64,000 nucleotides of DNA, from NCBI RefSeq assembly GCF_026012015.1, contig NZ_BRXR01000001.1, positions 714,001 to 778,000 on the forward strand, in the 5' to 3' direction. The position numbers were made by a program, and so were the translations under genes. Below the pieces are notes generated by a model that ran no database searches, was not told the DNA's origin, and saw only the letters and a list, made by a program, of their open reading frames with translations. This document shows, in pieces, positions 15,825 to 24,116 of this stretch (position 1 is its first letter; each line of letters opens with the position of its first letter). Source of the stretch: Clostridium omnivorum (GTDB lineage Bacteria; Bacillota; Clostridia; Clostridiales; Clostridiaceae).

Positions 15825-16700
15825 TTATTGCCCTAAAACCTTTTTTCTTATTTCTATCCCGGTTGGAGTTGTAGCGAGTCCACCTAATGCAGTTTCTCTT
15901 AACTCACATGGCAGCTGCTTTCCAACTCTATACATAGCATCTACTACCTCATCAAATGGAATTACACTTTTTACTCCAGCCATTGCCATATCTGCTACAG
16001 TAAGAGCACTAACTGTTCCTGATGCATTTCGCTTTGCACAAGGAGCCTCAACTAACCCTGCTATTGGGTCGCAAACCAGACCTAATATATTCTTTATTAC
16101 TATTGCTGCAGCATTAAATGCCATTTGAACTGTACCACCCATCATTTCTACAGTGGCTGCTGCTGCCATCGCTGATGCTGCCCCTACTTCTGCCTGACAT
16201 CCTCCTTCTGCTCCTGAAATTGTAGCATTTTTAGCTATTAATATTCCTACTCCAGCAGCTGTAAATAGAGCCTGAACTAATTCATCCTCTGATTTATAAA
16301 GTTTTTCACCTGCTGTAATTACAGTTGCAGGAAGTACTCCGCATGAACCTGCAGTAGGTGTAGCAACTATTCTTCCCATAGCAGCATTTACCTCTGAACA
16401 GGAAATAGCTCTTGCCATTGCTTTCATCATAAAGTTTCCGCATAAGGAATTATCCCTTACAATATATTTTTGAAGTCTATAGGCATCTCCACCTATGATT
16501 CCGCTTACAGAAGTAACTTTGTGTCTAAGTCCATACTCTGAAGCTTCTTTCATTATCTTTAAGTTCTTTTTCATCTTGTTCCAAATTTCTTCTCTATCTA
16601 AGCCAGTTTCTTTAATTTCTTCTCTAAGCGTATATTCCCAGATAGTTAAATTTTCTTTGCTGCAAATATCAATTAATTCCTTTGCTGTATTCACAAACAC
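15825..16700 (-). CDS. sdaAA: L-serine dehydratase, iron-sulfur-dependent, alpha subunit
   Basis: 291 residues. Together with the beta subunit it converts L-serine to pyruvate and ammonia using a [4Fe-4S] cluster. Conserved Cys-bearing segments are TAGSCGVLPATVITAG, EGGCQAEVGAASAM and DPIAGLVEAPCAKRNA, in the usual order. Length matches the clostridial two-subunit enzyme. It lies 12 bases downstream of the beta-subunit gene with a GGGGAGAAG ribosome site in the gap. A terminator follows. Confidence 0.96.
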   Translation of the reverse strand: MFVNTAKELIDICSKENLTIWEYTLREEIKETGLDREEIWNKMKKNLKIMKEASEYGLRHKVTSVSGIIGGDAYRLQKYIVRDNSLCGNFMMKAMARAISCSEVNAAMGRIVATPTAGSCGVLPATVITAGEKLYKSEDELVQALFTAAGVGILIAKNATISGAEGGCQAEVGAASAMAAAATVEMMGGTVQMAFNAAAIVIKNILGLVCDPIAGLVEAPCAKRNASGTVSALTVADMAMAGVKSVIPFDEVVDAMYRVGKQLPCELRETALGGLATTPTGIEIRKKVLGQ

Positions 16701-16712
16701 TGCTTCTCCCCC

Positions 16713-17390
16713 CTATATTTCTGTTACAGGATTTACAATTCTAATACTGTTTATCTGCGCTAAACTTGACATCTTACCTACAACAGACTGAGGTATAATA
16801 TTGTCTGTTTCAAACATCATAGTTGCCTGTTCTCCCTTGCTGCTTCTAAAAACTCTCATAAATGCAATGTTAATATTATTTTCATACATTAAAGTTGTAA
16901 CTTTAGATACCATTCCCGGAATATCTCTATGCTTTATTAATAGAGTAGGATATTGTCCGGTAAATTCTAATGGATCACCATCAATCTCAGTAATAATAAT
17001 ATTTCCTCCACCAATTGATGAACCCATAATTTCTACAACTGAATCATCATCCTTAGTTATAATAAACTTTACCGTATTAGGGTGAACATCTCCAAGATCT
17101 GACCCAATAAATTCTAATTTTACATCTAAACTTTTTGCAATTTCTAATGCATCTCTAAGCCTTTCATCGCATGGATCCATCCCAAGAATACCAGCTGCTA
17201 AAGCCCTATCTGTACCATGTCCTTTATAAGTCATTGCAAAAGATCCATGAAGCAAGAATTTAACACTCTTTATGTCATAACCTGCAATAGTTCTAGCTAC
17301 TTTCCCAAGTCGCGCCGCACCTGCGGTATGTGAACTTGAAGGTCCTATCATTGCAGGTCCAATTATATCAAAGGCACTATATTTTCTCAT
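16713..17390 (-). CDS. sdaAB: L-serine dehydratase, iron-sulfur-dependent, beta subunit
   Basis: 225 residues. The N-terminal domain has the SDH_beta signature FDIIGPAMIGPSSSHTAGAA and SFAMTYKGHGTDRALAAG. A C-terminal ACT domain (about 148-220, PTLLIKHRDIPGMVSKVTTLM) may bind serine. It is the first gene of the sdaAB-sdaAA operon. The 190-base region upstream holds its promoter and the terminator of the SpoVA operon. Confidence 0.96.
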   Translation of the reverse strand: MRKYSAFDIIGPAMIGPSSSHTAGAARLGKVARTIAGYDIKSVKFLLHGSFAMTYKGHGTDRALAAGILGMDPCDERLRDALEIAKSLDVKLEFIGSDLGDVHPNTVKFIITKDDDSVVEIMGSSIGGGNIIITEIDGDPLEFTGQYPTLLIKHRDIPGMVSKVTTLMYENNINIAFMRVFRSSKGEQATMMFETDNIIPQSVVGKMSSLAQINSIRIVNPVTEI

Positions 17391-17525
17391 TATTGCACCA
17401 CCTTATATAAATTGTATTAATATGTCTATTGTTGTATATTTAACTATATTAATGTGGAAACTTCCCTATAATATAATGTACATGATTATGCACCAATTTG
17501 CAAAGGTATTTGCTTACAAAAATAA

Positions 17526-17554
17526 AAACCTCTGTATGTTGAATACAAAGGTTT
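17526..17554 (-). terminator. Terminator of the SpoVA operon
   Basis: AAACCT-C-TGTAT pairs with ATACA-A-AGGTTT around a GTTGA loop. On the minus strand a T-rich stretch follows. Confidence 0.7.
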
Positions 17555-17581
17555 CACAAAGAATTTATGGTATTAAATATA

Positions 17582-17788
17582 TTATTTTTGGCTATATTGA
17601 GGTTCTTGTTCTTCTATATACTTTTGTCTGCCTTCTAAAACCTTTAAAGCATCATCAAGCTTACATGCTATGTCTTGAAAATCCGCTTTAGCAGTCTTAT
17701 CTTCTGTTTCAAGAGCAAAAGTTTTCATTGTTGCTGCTGCACTTTGAATTCCAGCAATTGCCTGCTGCATTTGAGTTCCTACTGTCAT
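17582..17788 (-). CDS. DUF1657 small protein, last gene of the SpoVA operon
   Basis: 68 residues beginning MTVGTQMQQAIAGIQS and ending EEQEPQYSQK. DUF1657 proteins are short helical proteins coded with SpoVA genes and probably act in forespore or inner-membrane dipicolinate transport or germination; the biochemical role is unknown. AGGAGGTG lies directly before the ATG at 17786-17788, overlapping an in-frame GTG that I reject as a start. A paralogue with the same EPQY ending is the first gene of the operon. Confidence 0.88.
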   Translation of the reverse strand: MTVGTQMQQAIAGIQSAAATMKTFALETEDKTAKADFQDIACKLDDALKVLEGRQKYIEEQEPQYSQK

Positions 17789-17809
17789 ATTTTTCACCTC
17801 CTTTACTAA

Positions 17810-18163
17810 CTAACCCTTAGGTCTAAATACTATTGACGCTATAAATCCAAATATTATAGCTGCAGAAATACCGGCACTAGTTACTTCAAAAATACCAGTA
17901 AGTACGCCTATTATTCCATATCTACTTGCTTCCTCTAAAGCTCCCTTTACCAAGGAATTCCCAAAGCTACTTATTGGAATAGATGCACCAGCACCTGCAA
18001 ATTTAATAAGAGGGTCATATAATCCGATCCCTCCAAGAATCGCACCTATTACTACTAGAGTACAAGTAGTATGAGCAGGTGTAAGCTTAAAAACATCCAT
18101 CATTAATTGTCCTATAACACATATTCCTCCACCTATAATAAATGCCCATATGAATTTTCCCAT
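17810..18163 (-). CDS. spoVAE: Stage V sporulation protein AE (SpoVAEb type)
   Basis: 117 residues with about three or four membrane segments: FIWAFIIGGGICVIGQLMMD, HTTCTLVVIGAILGGIGLYD and a C-terminal SAAIIFGFIASIVFRPKG. It belongs to the SpoVAC/SpoVAEb family of the channel that carries Ca-dipicolinate into spores and releases it on germination. It follows spoVAD by about 70 bases with a CCAGGAGGG ribosome site. The segment YDPLIKFAGAGASIPISSFGNS mirrors the one in the SpoVAC encoded upstream, as expected for this pair. Confidence 0.93.
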   Translation of the reverse strand: MGKFIWAFIIGGGICVIGQLMMDVFKLTPAHTTCTLVVIGAILGGIGLYDPLIKFAGAGASIPISSFGNSLVKGALEEASRYGIIGVLTGIFEVTSAGISAAIIFGFIASIVFRPKG

Positions 18164-18232
18164 TTTACCCTCCTGGATTCCTTATCTGTGCTGATAGACT
18201 AACAAGCTTTCAGTGTTTTAATCTTCTTATAG

Positions 18233-19234
18233 CTACATTTCTATTGATACCGCATGAGCAATACAAGGTATGCTTTCCTTCTGTTGATATGACATAGGTG
18301 AAAGCAATGCACCTGTTGCAACTATAAGTACTTTTTTAAGCTCCCCATTTCTTATTCTTTTCATGATATGTCCATAGGTAACAGCAGCGGAACATCCACA
18401 GCCGCTTCCTCCCGAAAATACCGGTTGAGTTGGCTTATAAATCATTAGTCCACAATCATTAAATATATCCGGCGGCATATTTACTCCATGCTTTTCTAAT
18501 AAGTCCCATGCTATTTTATGCCCAACCGCACCTAAATCGCCAGTAGCTATAAAATCATAATAATCAGGTTGTATTTCCAAATCCCTAAAATGTGCTTCTA
18601 ATGTATCCACCGCTGCAGGAGCCATTGCGCTTCCCATATTAAATGGATCTGATAGTCCCATATCTACAACCTTTCCAATAGTTGCAGAAGTAACCTTTGG
18701 TCCAGCTCCATTTCTTGCTATTATCCCAGCCCCTGCACCAGTAACTGTCCACTGAGCGGTAGGTGGCTTTTGCCCTCCATATTCAGTTGGATACCTATAC
18801 TGTTTTTCAGCAGAGGCATTGTGACTGCATGCCCCGGCTACTACATAATCAGCAGCTCCACTTTCAACTAATATAGAAGCTAACGCAAGTCCTTCCATAG
18901 AGCTTGAACATGCACCAAACACTCCAAAGTATGGTATTGCCAATGTTCTAGCAGTAAAGCTACTTGAAATAATCTGATTCATTAAATCCCCGCTTACGAA
19001 AAAATTTATATCTTCTTTTTTTATATTGCTCTTTTTTATAGCTGTATCACATGCTTCTTCTAAAAGCTTTTTTTCTGCTTTTTCAAAGCTATTCTGTCCT
19101 AGCCAGATATCATCATGAACTATATCAAAATCATTAGCTAATTCTCCTGCTCCCTCAAAGGGTCCGACCACTGCAGAAGATGCTATTATTTTAGGCTGGC
19201 TTTTAAATTTCAAAGATTGATGACCTATTCTCAT
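18233..19234 (-). CDS. spoVAD: Stage V sporulation protein AD
   Basis: 333 residues with a thiolase-like fold. SpoVAD binds dipicolinic acid on the inner-membrane surface of the forespore. Diagnostic segments are IASSAVVGPFEGAGELANDFD, FGVFGACSSSMEGLALAS (the thiolase-like Cys position), AGACSHNASAEKQYRYPTEYG and GSGCGCSAAVTYGHI. The ATG follows directly on the TAA of spoVAC, indicating translational coupling. Confidence 0.95.
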   Translation of the reverse strand: MRIGHQSLKFKSQPKIIASSAVVGPFEGAGELANDFDIVHDDIWLGQNSFEKAEKKLLEEACDTAIKKSNIKKEDINFFVSGDLMNQIISSSFTARTLAIPYFGVFGACSSSMEGLALASILVESGAADYVVAGACSHNASAEKQYRYPTEYGGQKPPTAQWTVTGAGAGIIARNGAGPKVTSATIGKVVDMGLSDPFNMGSAMAPAAVDTLEAHFRDLEIQPDYYDFIATGDLGAVGHKIAWDLLEKHGVNMPPDIFNDCGLMIYKPTQPVFSGGSGCGCSAAVTYGHIMKRIRNGELKKVLIVATGALLSPMSYQQKESIPCIAHAVSIEM

Positions 19235-19714
19235 TTACATCCCACCTAACCACTGTAATGTGAGCTTCACTATAGCAACAACAAAAGCTGAAAAAACACC
19301 AAATGCTATAACTGAACCAGCAAGCTTAAACATATTTCCTCCTACTCCAAGTACAAAGCCCTCACTTCTATGTTCAATAGCAGCTGAAGCAATTGAATTT
19401 GCAAATCCTGTCACAGGAACAGCAGTTCCTGCACCTGCCCATTGTCCAATGTGGTCGTATACTCCCAGTCCAGTTAAAAGCACAGATATTATTATTAAAA
19501 CTGCAGCAGTAGGATTGCCTGCTGTTTGTTCACTAAAATTAAAATATTTTATAAAAATCATTTGTAGTCCTTGGCCAAAGGTACATATAAGACCTCCAAC
19601 TAAAAAAGCACGCAAACAATTTACTGCAATTGGTCTTTTAGGTTCTCTTTCTTTCGCAAAAGCTTGATATTCCTGCTGCATTGGAGTCAATTTTTTCTTC
19701 TTTTTATCTGACAT
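19235..19714 (-). CDS. spoVAC: Stage V sporulation protein AC
   Basis: 159 residues. A Lys-rich cytosolic N-terminus (MSDKKKKKLTPMQQEYQ) is followed by about four membrane segments with FLVGGLICTFGQGLQMIF and VYDHIGQWAGAGTAVPVTGF. SpoVAC is a mechanosensitive-channel-like part of the SpoVA complex. TTGGAGGATAG precedes the ATG. The next gene starts immediately after its stop codon. Confidence 0.94.
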   Translation of the reverse strand: MSDKKKKKLTPMQQEYQAFAKEREPKRPIAVNCLRAFLVGGLICTFGQGLQMIFIKYFNFSEQTAGNPTAAVLIIISVLLTGLGVYDHIGQWAGAGTAVPVTGFANSIASAAIEHRSEGFVLGVGGNMFKLAGSVIAFGVFSAFVVAIVKLTLQWLGGM

Positions 19715-19731
19715 GGCTATCCTCCAATCAT

Positions 19732-20592
19732 TTATTTAAGTAGATAAGGCTGCAATTTATCCATAACCTGCTTTAATTTTGCTGCATTTTTCCTATACAT
19801 AGCCTTTGCTTCAGCATTATTGCATTCCATGGAATAAGTTTCAAGGTCAGCTTGACACTTTTCTATGCTTGCATAAAGCAATTCTCTATCCTGAGGCTTA
19901 GGCATTTGAATTAAATCATCAAATAAATCTACATATAATTCACCATTTGAATCAACTTGACCTACGAACACATTATCTAACGATACTCCTATATTTGACA
20001 GCTGTTCATTAAGCCAACCTTGGCTAAGCCCCAAATTATTTAAAGCTTCATTTATTACACTGCCGTCTAATATAACTGTTTGAGTTTCTATTTTAGGTGA
20101 TACCTTCTGCCCCATATCCTTTGGACTAAGCGGTTTTTGATCTGACTTTAAAAGAACATTTATATCCCCTGTGTGCTCCATAACAGCAAATTCAACTTCA
20201 GATATAGCAAAAATATTTTTATCGCGAAGGCCCTTTAGAAGCTCTCCCCCAGAAAGTTTAACCTGTTTTAAGTTATCCTCCATTACCTTTCCTTCTTTTA
20301 TTAATATAGTTTCTTTACCATTTATTAAGTCATTTATTTTTTTGCTCTTCATAGCCGCATAATCTAAAGCTATTGGTATTAAGCTCCAAATAAGCAATGC
20401 CATTAATCCAAAAGCAAAATTTGTTATTACATTCAAGGATGTCAAACAGGCAATAATAGCAATGACTATATAATTAATTAAATTGAAGGAAGTCATCTTT
20501 GAAATATTTTTTTTTCCCATAATTCTAGTAAGGATTAAAGTCAAAAAAAACAGAATTAAAGACCTTAAAAAAATAATTAAAGCACCTTTCAT
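19732..20592 (-). CDS. DUF421 (YetF-like) membrane protein with a DUF1657-like C-terminal tail
   Basis: 286 residues. Three N-terminal membrane segments (LIIFLRSLILFFLTLILTRI and following) are followed by the cytosolic DUF421 fold (about 80-225, ILIKEGKVMEDNLKQVKLSG and EHTGDINVLLKSDQKPLSPKD). After residue 235 comes a helical tail, DLETYSMECNNAEAKAMYRK. It keeps the pattern of the two DUF1657 proteins of the operon (TFALETEDKTAKADF and TYSIKSQSKESKAVY). YetF-type genes are known companions of the mobile spoVA2mob operon. The ATG at 20590-20592 follows GGTG; an in-frame GTG nine bases upstream overlaps that site. Confidence 0.88.
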   Translation of the reverse strand: MKGALIIFLRSLILFFLTLILTRIMGKKNISKMTSFNLINYIVIAIIACLTSLNVITNFAFGLMALLIWSLIPIALDYAAMKSKKINDLINGKETILIKEGKVMEDNLKQVKLSGGELLKGLRDKNIFAISEVEFAVMEHTGDINVLLKSDQKPLSPKDMGQKVSPKIETQTVILDGSVINEALNNLGLSQGWLNEQLSNIGVSLDNVFVGQVDSNGELYVDLFDDLIQMPKPQDRELLYASIEKCQADLETYSMECNNAEAKAMYRKNAAKLKQVMDKLQPYLLK

Positions 20593-20601
20593 TATTATCA
20601 C

Positions 20602-20808
20602 CTATTTCCCTTTATACTGCGGCTCTTGAGATTCCAATGTTTTTACTCGTTTTTCAACATCCTTAACTATCTGATTTGTAGTTTTTAGGGCTTCACTATA
20701 AACTGCTTTTGACTCTTTACTCTGGGACTTTATTGAATAAGTCCTTAAGCTTGCTTCTATACTCTTTAAACCATTAAGAGTTTGTTTTACTTGAGAGGCA
20801 ACTGTCAA
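20602..20808 (-). CDS. DUF1657 small protein, first gene of the SpoVA operon
   Basis: 68 residues, MTVASQVKQTLNGLKS to ESQEPQYKGK, paralogous to the last gene of the operon. I choose the TTG at 20806-20808 because it aligns exactly with the MTVGTQ start of the paralogue and AAGGTGG lies just upstream; an in-frame GTG at 20817 overlaps that ribosome site. It is followed within 10 bases by the DUF421 gene. The function is unknown beyond its association with SpoVA. Confidence 0.85.
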   Translation of the reverse strand: MTVASQVKQTLNGLKSIEASLRTYSIKSQSKESKAVYSEALKTTNQIVKDVEKRVKTLESQEPQYKGK

Positions 20809-20920
20809 ATATACCACCTTCTTCTTTTAATCTCGCTTTTTTTAGTTTTACTATTACTTCATAAAAAATTCTTAATTTTTTAAGGAAATTCTTCATAAAT
20901 TTTCCACATAGCTTTGCAAA

Positions 20921-20966
20921 AAAAACTGCAGTGCCCTTAAATAAAAATTAAGGCACTGCAGTTTTT
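20921..20966. terminator. Strong terminator after the TGS/kinase gene
   Basis: A 15-bp stem, AAAAACTGCAGTGCC with its complement, and T residues after the stem on both strands. It ends the kinase-like gene at 20966 and insulates the SpoVA operon. Confidence 0.85.
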
Positions 20967-22624
20967 TAATATTTGTAAAAGAAACTTCCACCAATAAATT
21001 CTCTTAATATTGATATATCAGGCACATATTTTGTATCTACTTCCTTAAAGAAATTTAAGAAGCTCCTTAAGCGTAAAGCCTCGTAATATGCTGGGCTTTC
21101 TGGTCCTATTTTATTTAACTCCTCCAAGGCAAACTTTTTAAGTACACATAATTCATACACTAAAGTGGAGTTAAACATAACATCAGCTTCCTCTTGAAAT
21201 ACGAATATATTTTTTTCTTCTCCTCTTCTAATAGATGGCCACATCTTTAAAGTCTGCTCCCCGCCATATCCTCTAGATAAATAGTCTCTCACTATTCTCC
21301 TTAGTATCCTAACATCAGTAGTAGCAATTCTATTATGGTCATCTAAGTTTAATTGAGTAAGAGCACTGATGTATATTTTAAATTTATTCTCCTTAGGTAT
21401 TGAAGTTGTCAGCATTTCATTAAGCCCATGAATACCTTCTATTATTAGAACACCATTCTTCGGAAGCTTTATTTTATCTCCATTCCATTCCCTTGTGCCG
21501 CTCTTAAAATTAAAGGTAGGAATATTCACTTCTTCCCCTTTTAAAATTTGCTCTAAATTCCTGTTAAACAGTTCTAAATCAAGAGCATAGATAGATTCAA
21601 AATCATATTCTCCATTTTCATCCTTAGGTGTTTTTTCTCTATCAACAAAATAGTCATCTAATGAAATTGGAATAGGTATTAAACCATTAGCTTCCAGTTG
21701 AATCCCCAGCCTTCTCGCAAAGGTTGTTTTTCCTGATGAAGATGGTCCAGCTATAAGAACCAGCTTAGTTTCTTTTCTGTCGTTTATCATATCTGCTATA
21801 TAAGCAATTTTCTTTTCATGGAAGGCCTCTGCAACTCTAATTAGATTCACTATTTCGCCACTTACTACCTTATCATTTAAAGACCCTACATCTCCAACTC
21901 CAAGTATATTACCCCATTGTTCCGTTTCATAAAAAATTTTTGAAAGCTTCTTTCTCTCAACAAACTTTGGAATTACTGTTGGATTTTCTTCTGAAGGATG
22001 TCTTAGTATAAACCCAGATTGATAGCACATTAGATCAAAATACTTTAATACTCCAGTGGAAAATGCCATTGAACCATAAAAATAATCATATCTGCCATCC
22101 AGCTCATATAGCTTTACATTATCTGCTGTGACATGCCTTAAAAGCCCAAGCTTATCTTTCATATTATACCTAGTAAAAATTTCAACAGCTTCATCCTTAG
22201 TAACAGATATCTTTTTAATTGGAATATCTCTATCTATAAGCTCCTGCATTCTTATCTTTATTTTCTCTATTTCATCACAATTCAGTGGCGTAGCCTTGTG
22301 GATTTCACCAAATATACCCTTACTTAAAGAGTGTTCTAGCGTTATAACGGCTTCAGGATATAAATCCATCACAGCCTTTATGAAAACATATTGTAGAGTT
22401 CTTATATAGGTTCTCATCCCCATATTGCTGCTAATATCTACAACTTGAAAAGTTCCTCCACTTTCTAAATTGGAGGTGAGCTCAACGTATTTGTTATCAA
22501 TTTTACTCAGCACTACTGGTAATTCATTCTCCAAGCTAAATTCCTTTATAATTTCATGTATACACTTACCCTTTTCAACATCAAATTCTCTACCATCCTT
22601 TAATAGCAATTTAAATTTTTCCAT
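20966..22624 (-). CDS. TGS / uridine kinase-like P-loop protein
   Basis: 552 residues. An N-terminal TGS-like domain (about 1-65, KFKLLLKDGREFDVEKGKCI) is followed by a segment resembling the threonyl-tRNA synthetase second additional domain (about 70-200). A phosphoribulokinase/uridine kinase P-loop domain follows (about 290-490) with Walker A GPSSSGKTTFARRL, ISLDDYFVDREKTPKDENG and VLIIEGIHGLNE. Such proteins are annotated nucleoside kinases in clostridia; the true substrate is not established. GGGGGTTATTCC precedes the ATG. It stands alone between two terminator or promoter regions. Confidence 0.88.
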   Translation of the reverse strand: MEKFKLLLKDGREFDVEKGKCIHEIIKEFSLENELPVVLSKIDNKYVELTSNLESGGTFQVVDISSNMGMRTYIRTLQYVFIKAVMDLYPEAVITLEHSLSKGIFGEIHKATPLNCDEIEKIKIRMQELIDRDIPIKKISVTKDEAVEIFTRYNMKDKLGLLRHVTADNVKLYELDGRYDYFYGSMAFSTGVLKYFDLMCYQSGFILRHPSEENPTVIPKFVERKKLSKIFYETEQWGNILGVGDVGSLNDKVVSGEIVNLIRVAEAFHEKKIAYIADMINDRKETKLVLIAGPSSSGKTTFARRLGIQLEANGLIPIPISLDDYFVDREKTPKDENGEYDFESIYALDLELFNRNLEQILKGEEVNIPTFNFKSGTREWNGDKIKLPKNGVLIIEGIHGLNEMLTTSIPKENKFKIYISALTQLNLDDHNRIATTDVRILRRIVRDYLSRGYGGEQTLKMWPSIRRGEEKNIFVFQEEADVMFNSTLVYELCVLKKFALEELNKIGPESPAYYEALRLRSFLNFFKEVDTKYVPDISILREFIGGSFFYKY

Positions 22625-22805
22625 GGAATAACCCCCTAAAATATCTTTGTCATTAAAAACTTAATAATAACTTGGATATTTATTATTATATTTTTATTTG
22701 AAGAAAATTCTACTTTTTTTACTCATAATTTTTATTATTTTTACAAAAAATATACGCTGTATTTATCTTCTTATGGTAAATAGTATTTATTAAAGGAGTG
22801 ATTTT

Positions 22806-23495
22806 ATGTTTATATCTCTAATTAGAACAATGATACTGTATTTCGTAGTTGTGTTTACAATGAGAATTATGGGAAAACGTCAAATAGGGCAACTGCAGCC
22901 TTTTGAGCTTGTAATAGCAATTATGATATCAGAACTTGCCTCACTTCCTATGCAAGATAACAGGATTCCACTGTTTCACGGTGTAATACCAATAATAACC
23001 TTATTAGCTCTTCAAGTTATAATATCTGTATTACAGCTGAAAAGTGAGAAGGCTAGAGTAGTTTTTTGCGGCAAACCTAGTATTCTAATTAAAAATGGAA
23101 TAATAGATATACAGCAGTTAAAAGAGCAAAGATATAATATTAATGACTTAATGGAAGAAATTAGACTACAAGGATATTATAACTTAGAAGACATCCAATA
23201 TGCCATACTAGAAACAAGTGGTCAACTATCCATAATACCGAAAACAGGCCTAACTTTTCCTTCTAAAGATGATCTAAATATAAAATACTCCCAAGATCAG
23301 CTTCCTGTAACTTTAATTTTGGATGGAAATATTAATAAAAACAATTTAAATATTATAGGTAAAAATCAGTCCTGGCTTGAAAGTCAATTAAAAAAGAATA
23401 ACGTCCCGTCTTCCAGTAGAGTATTCATAGCATTAATAGATTCAAAAGGAAAATTCTATTATCAATTAAAAAATAATGGAGGATCAAATAAATGA
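22806..23495 (+). CDS. DUF421 (YetF-like) membrane protein
   Basis: 229 residues. Three N-terminal membrane segments (FISLIRTMILYFVVVFTMRIMGKRQIGQLQPFELV) precede the cytosolic DUF421 domain (about 85-215, ARVVFCGKPSILIKNGIID and LQGYYNLEDIQYAILETSGQ). MGKRQIGQLQPFE is diagnostic of the family. The tail is short, without the DUF1657-like extension of the SpoVA-linked paralogue at 19732. AAAGGAGTG precedes the ATG. The next gene overlaps by four bases. Confidence 0.9.
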   Translation: MFISLIRTMILYFVVVFTMRIMGKRQIGQLQPFELVIAIMISELASLPMQDNRIPLFHGVIPIITLLALQVIISVLQLKSEKARVVFCGKPSILIKNGIIDIQQLKEQRYNINDLMEEIRLQGYYNLEDIQYAILETSGQLSIIPKTGLTFPSKDDLNIKYSQDQLPVTLILDGNINKNNLNIIGKNQSWLESQLKKNNVPSSSRVFIALIDSKGKFYYQLKNNGGSNK

Positions 23496-23872
23496 AAAAA
23501 ATAATTATTTCCCTAGGCATTTTTGTAATAATGATTGTCGGGATGATTTTTTCTATTCTATATTTAAATAAGGTATGTAAGGACTTAGAAGATATCACAA
23601 GTAATATAGAATCCTATATAAATGAAGATAATATGAAGAAAGCCTATGATACTTCACAAAGTCTAACAAAGAAGTGGAAAAAGTATTCAGAATCTATATC
23701 TATTTTTGTAAACCACCAAGAAATTGATAATATTGAGACTGAACTTTCAAAGATACCTCAATATATTAAGGAAGACAGTAAGGATGAAGCACTAGCCAGC
23801 GTACGGGTGCTTAATTTTTTCTTGAACCATGTAAAAAACATGGAAAAGATAACTATTCAAAACATTTTTTAA
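23492..23872 (+). CDS. DUF4363-like membrane-anchored protein
   Basis: 126 residues. One N-terminal membrane anchor (IIISLGIFVIMIVGMIFSIL) is followed by a helical extracytoplasmic domain (DLEDITSNIESYI, LTKKWKKYSESISIFVNHQEID). Its size and pattern match DUF4363 proteins, which are commonly coded next to DUF421 genes in spore formers. ATGA overlap with the upstream gene implies translational coupling and perhaps a complex. The function is unknown. Confidence 0.82.
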   Translation: MKKIIISLGIFVIMIVGMIFSILYLNKVCKDLEDITSNIESYINEDNMKKAYDTSQSLTKKWKKYSESISIFVNHQEIDNIETELSKIPQYIKEDSKDEALASVRVLNFFLNHVKNMEKITIQNIF

Positions 23873-24030
23873 TAAACACTTGTATTATTTGTGTAACTTT
23901 TATAAAATATATATATAATTAGAATATACTATTTAGCCTATTGTGTTACATTATTGATTACTATTTTAAGTCTTTTTCTAAAGTTTTAAGCAGTGTCAGT
24001 TAAATTATGCTAACCTATGAAAAACTTTAG

Positions 24031-24067
24031 TATAATATAATGTGACACAATTGGATACTGCTGTGTC
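24031..24067 (+). promoter_or_regulatory. fba promoter -10 box and leader inverted repeat
   Basis: TATAAT at 24031-24036 is a good -10 box with no clear -35. GACACA (24044-24049) and TGTGTC (24062-24067) form an inverted repeat with a 12-base spacer near the start of the transcript. It could be an operator or a 5' hairpin; no regulator can be named. Confidence 0.4.
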
Positions 24068-24116
24068 TGTGTGACCTTCAATATCCATATTATATTTATT
24101 GAAAGGTGGAATAAAA

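Noticed and set aside
15462-16128. Plus-strand ORFs across the antiporter and sdaAA genes
   Set aside because: They overlap well-supported minus-strand genes and show no protein family features.
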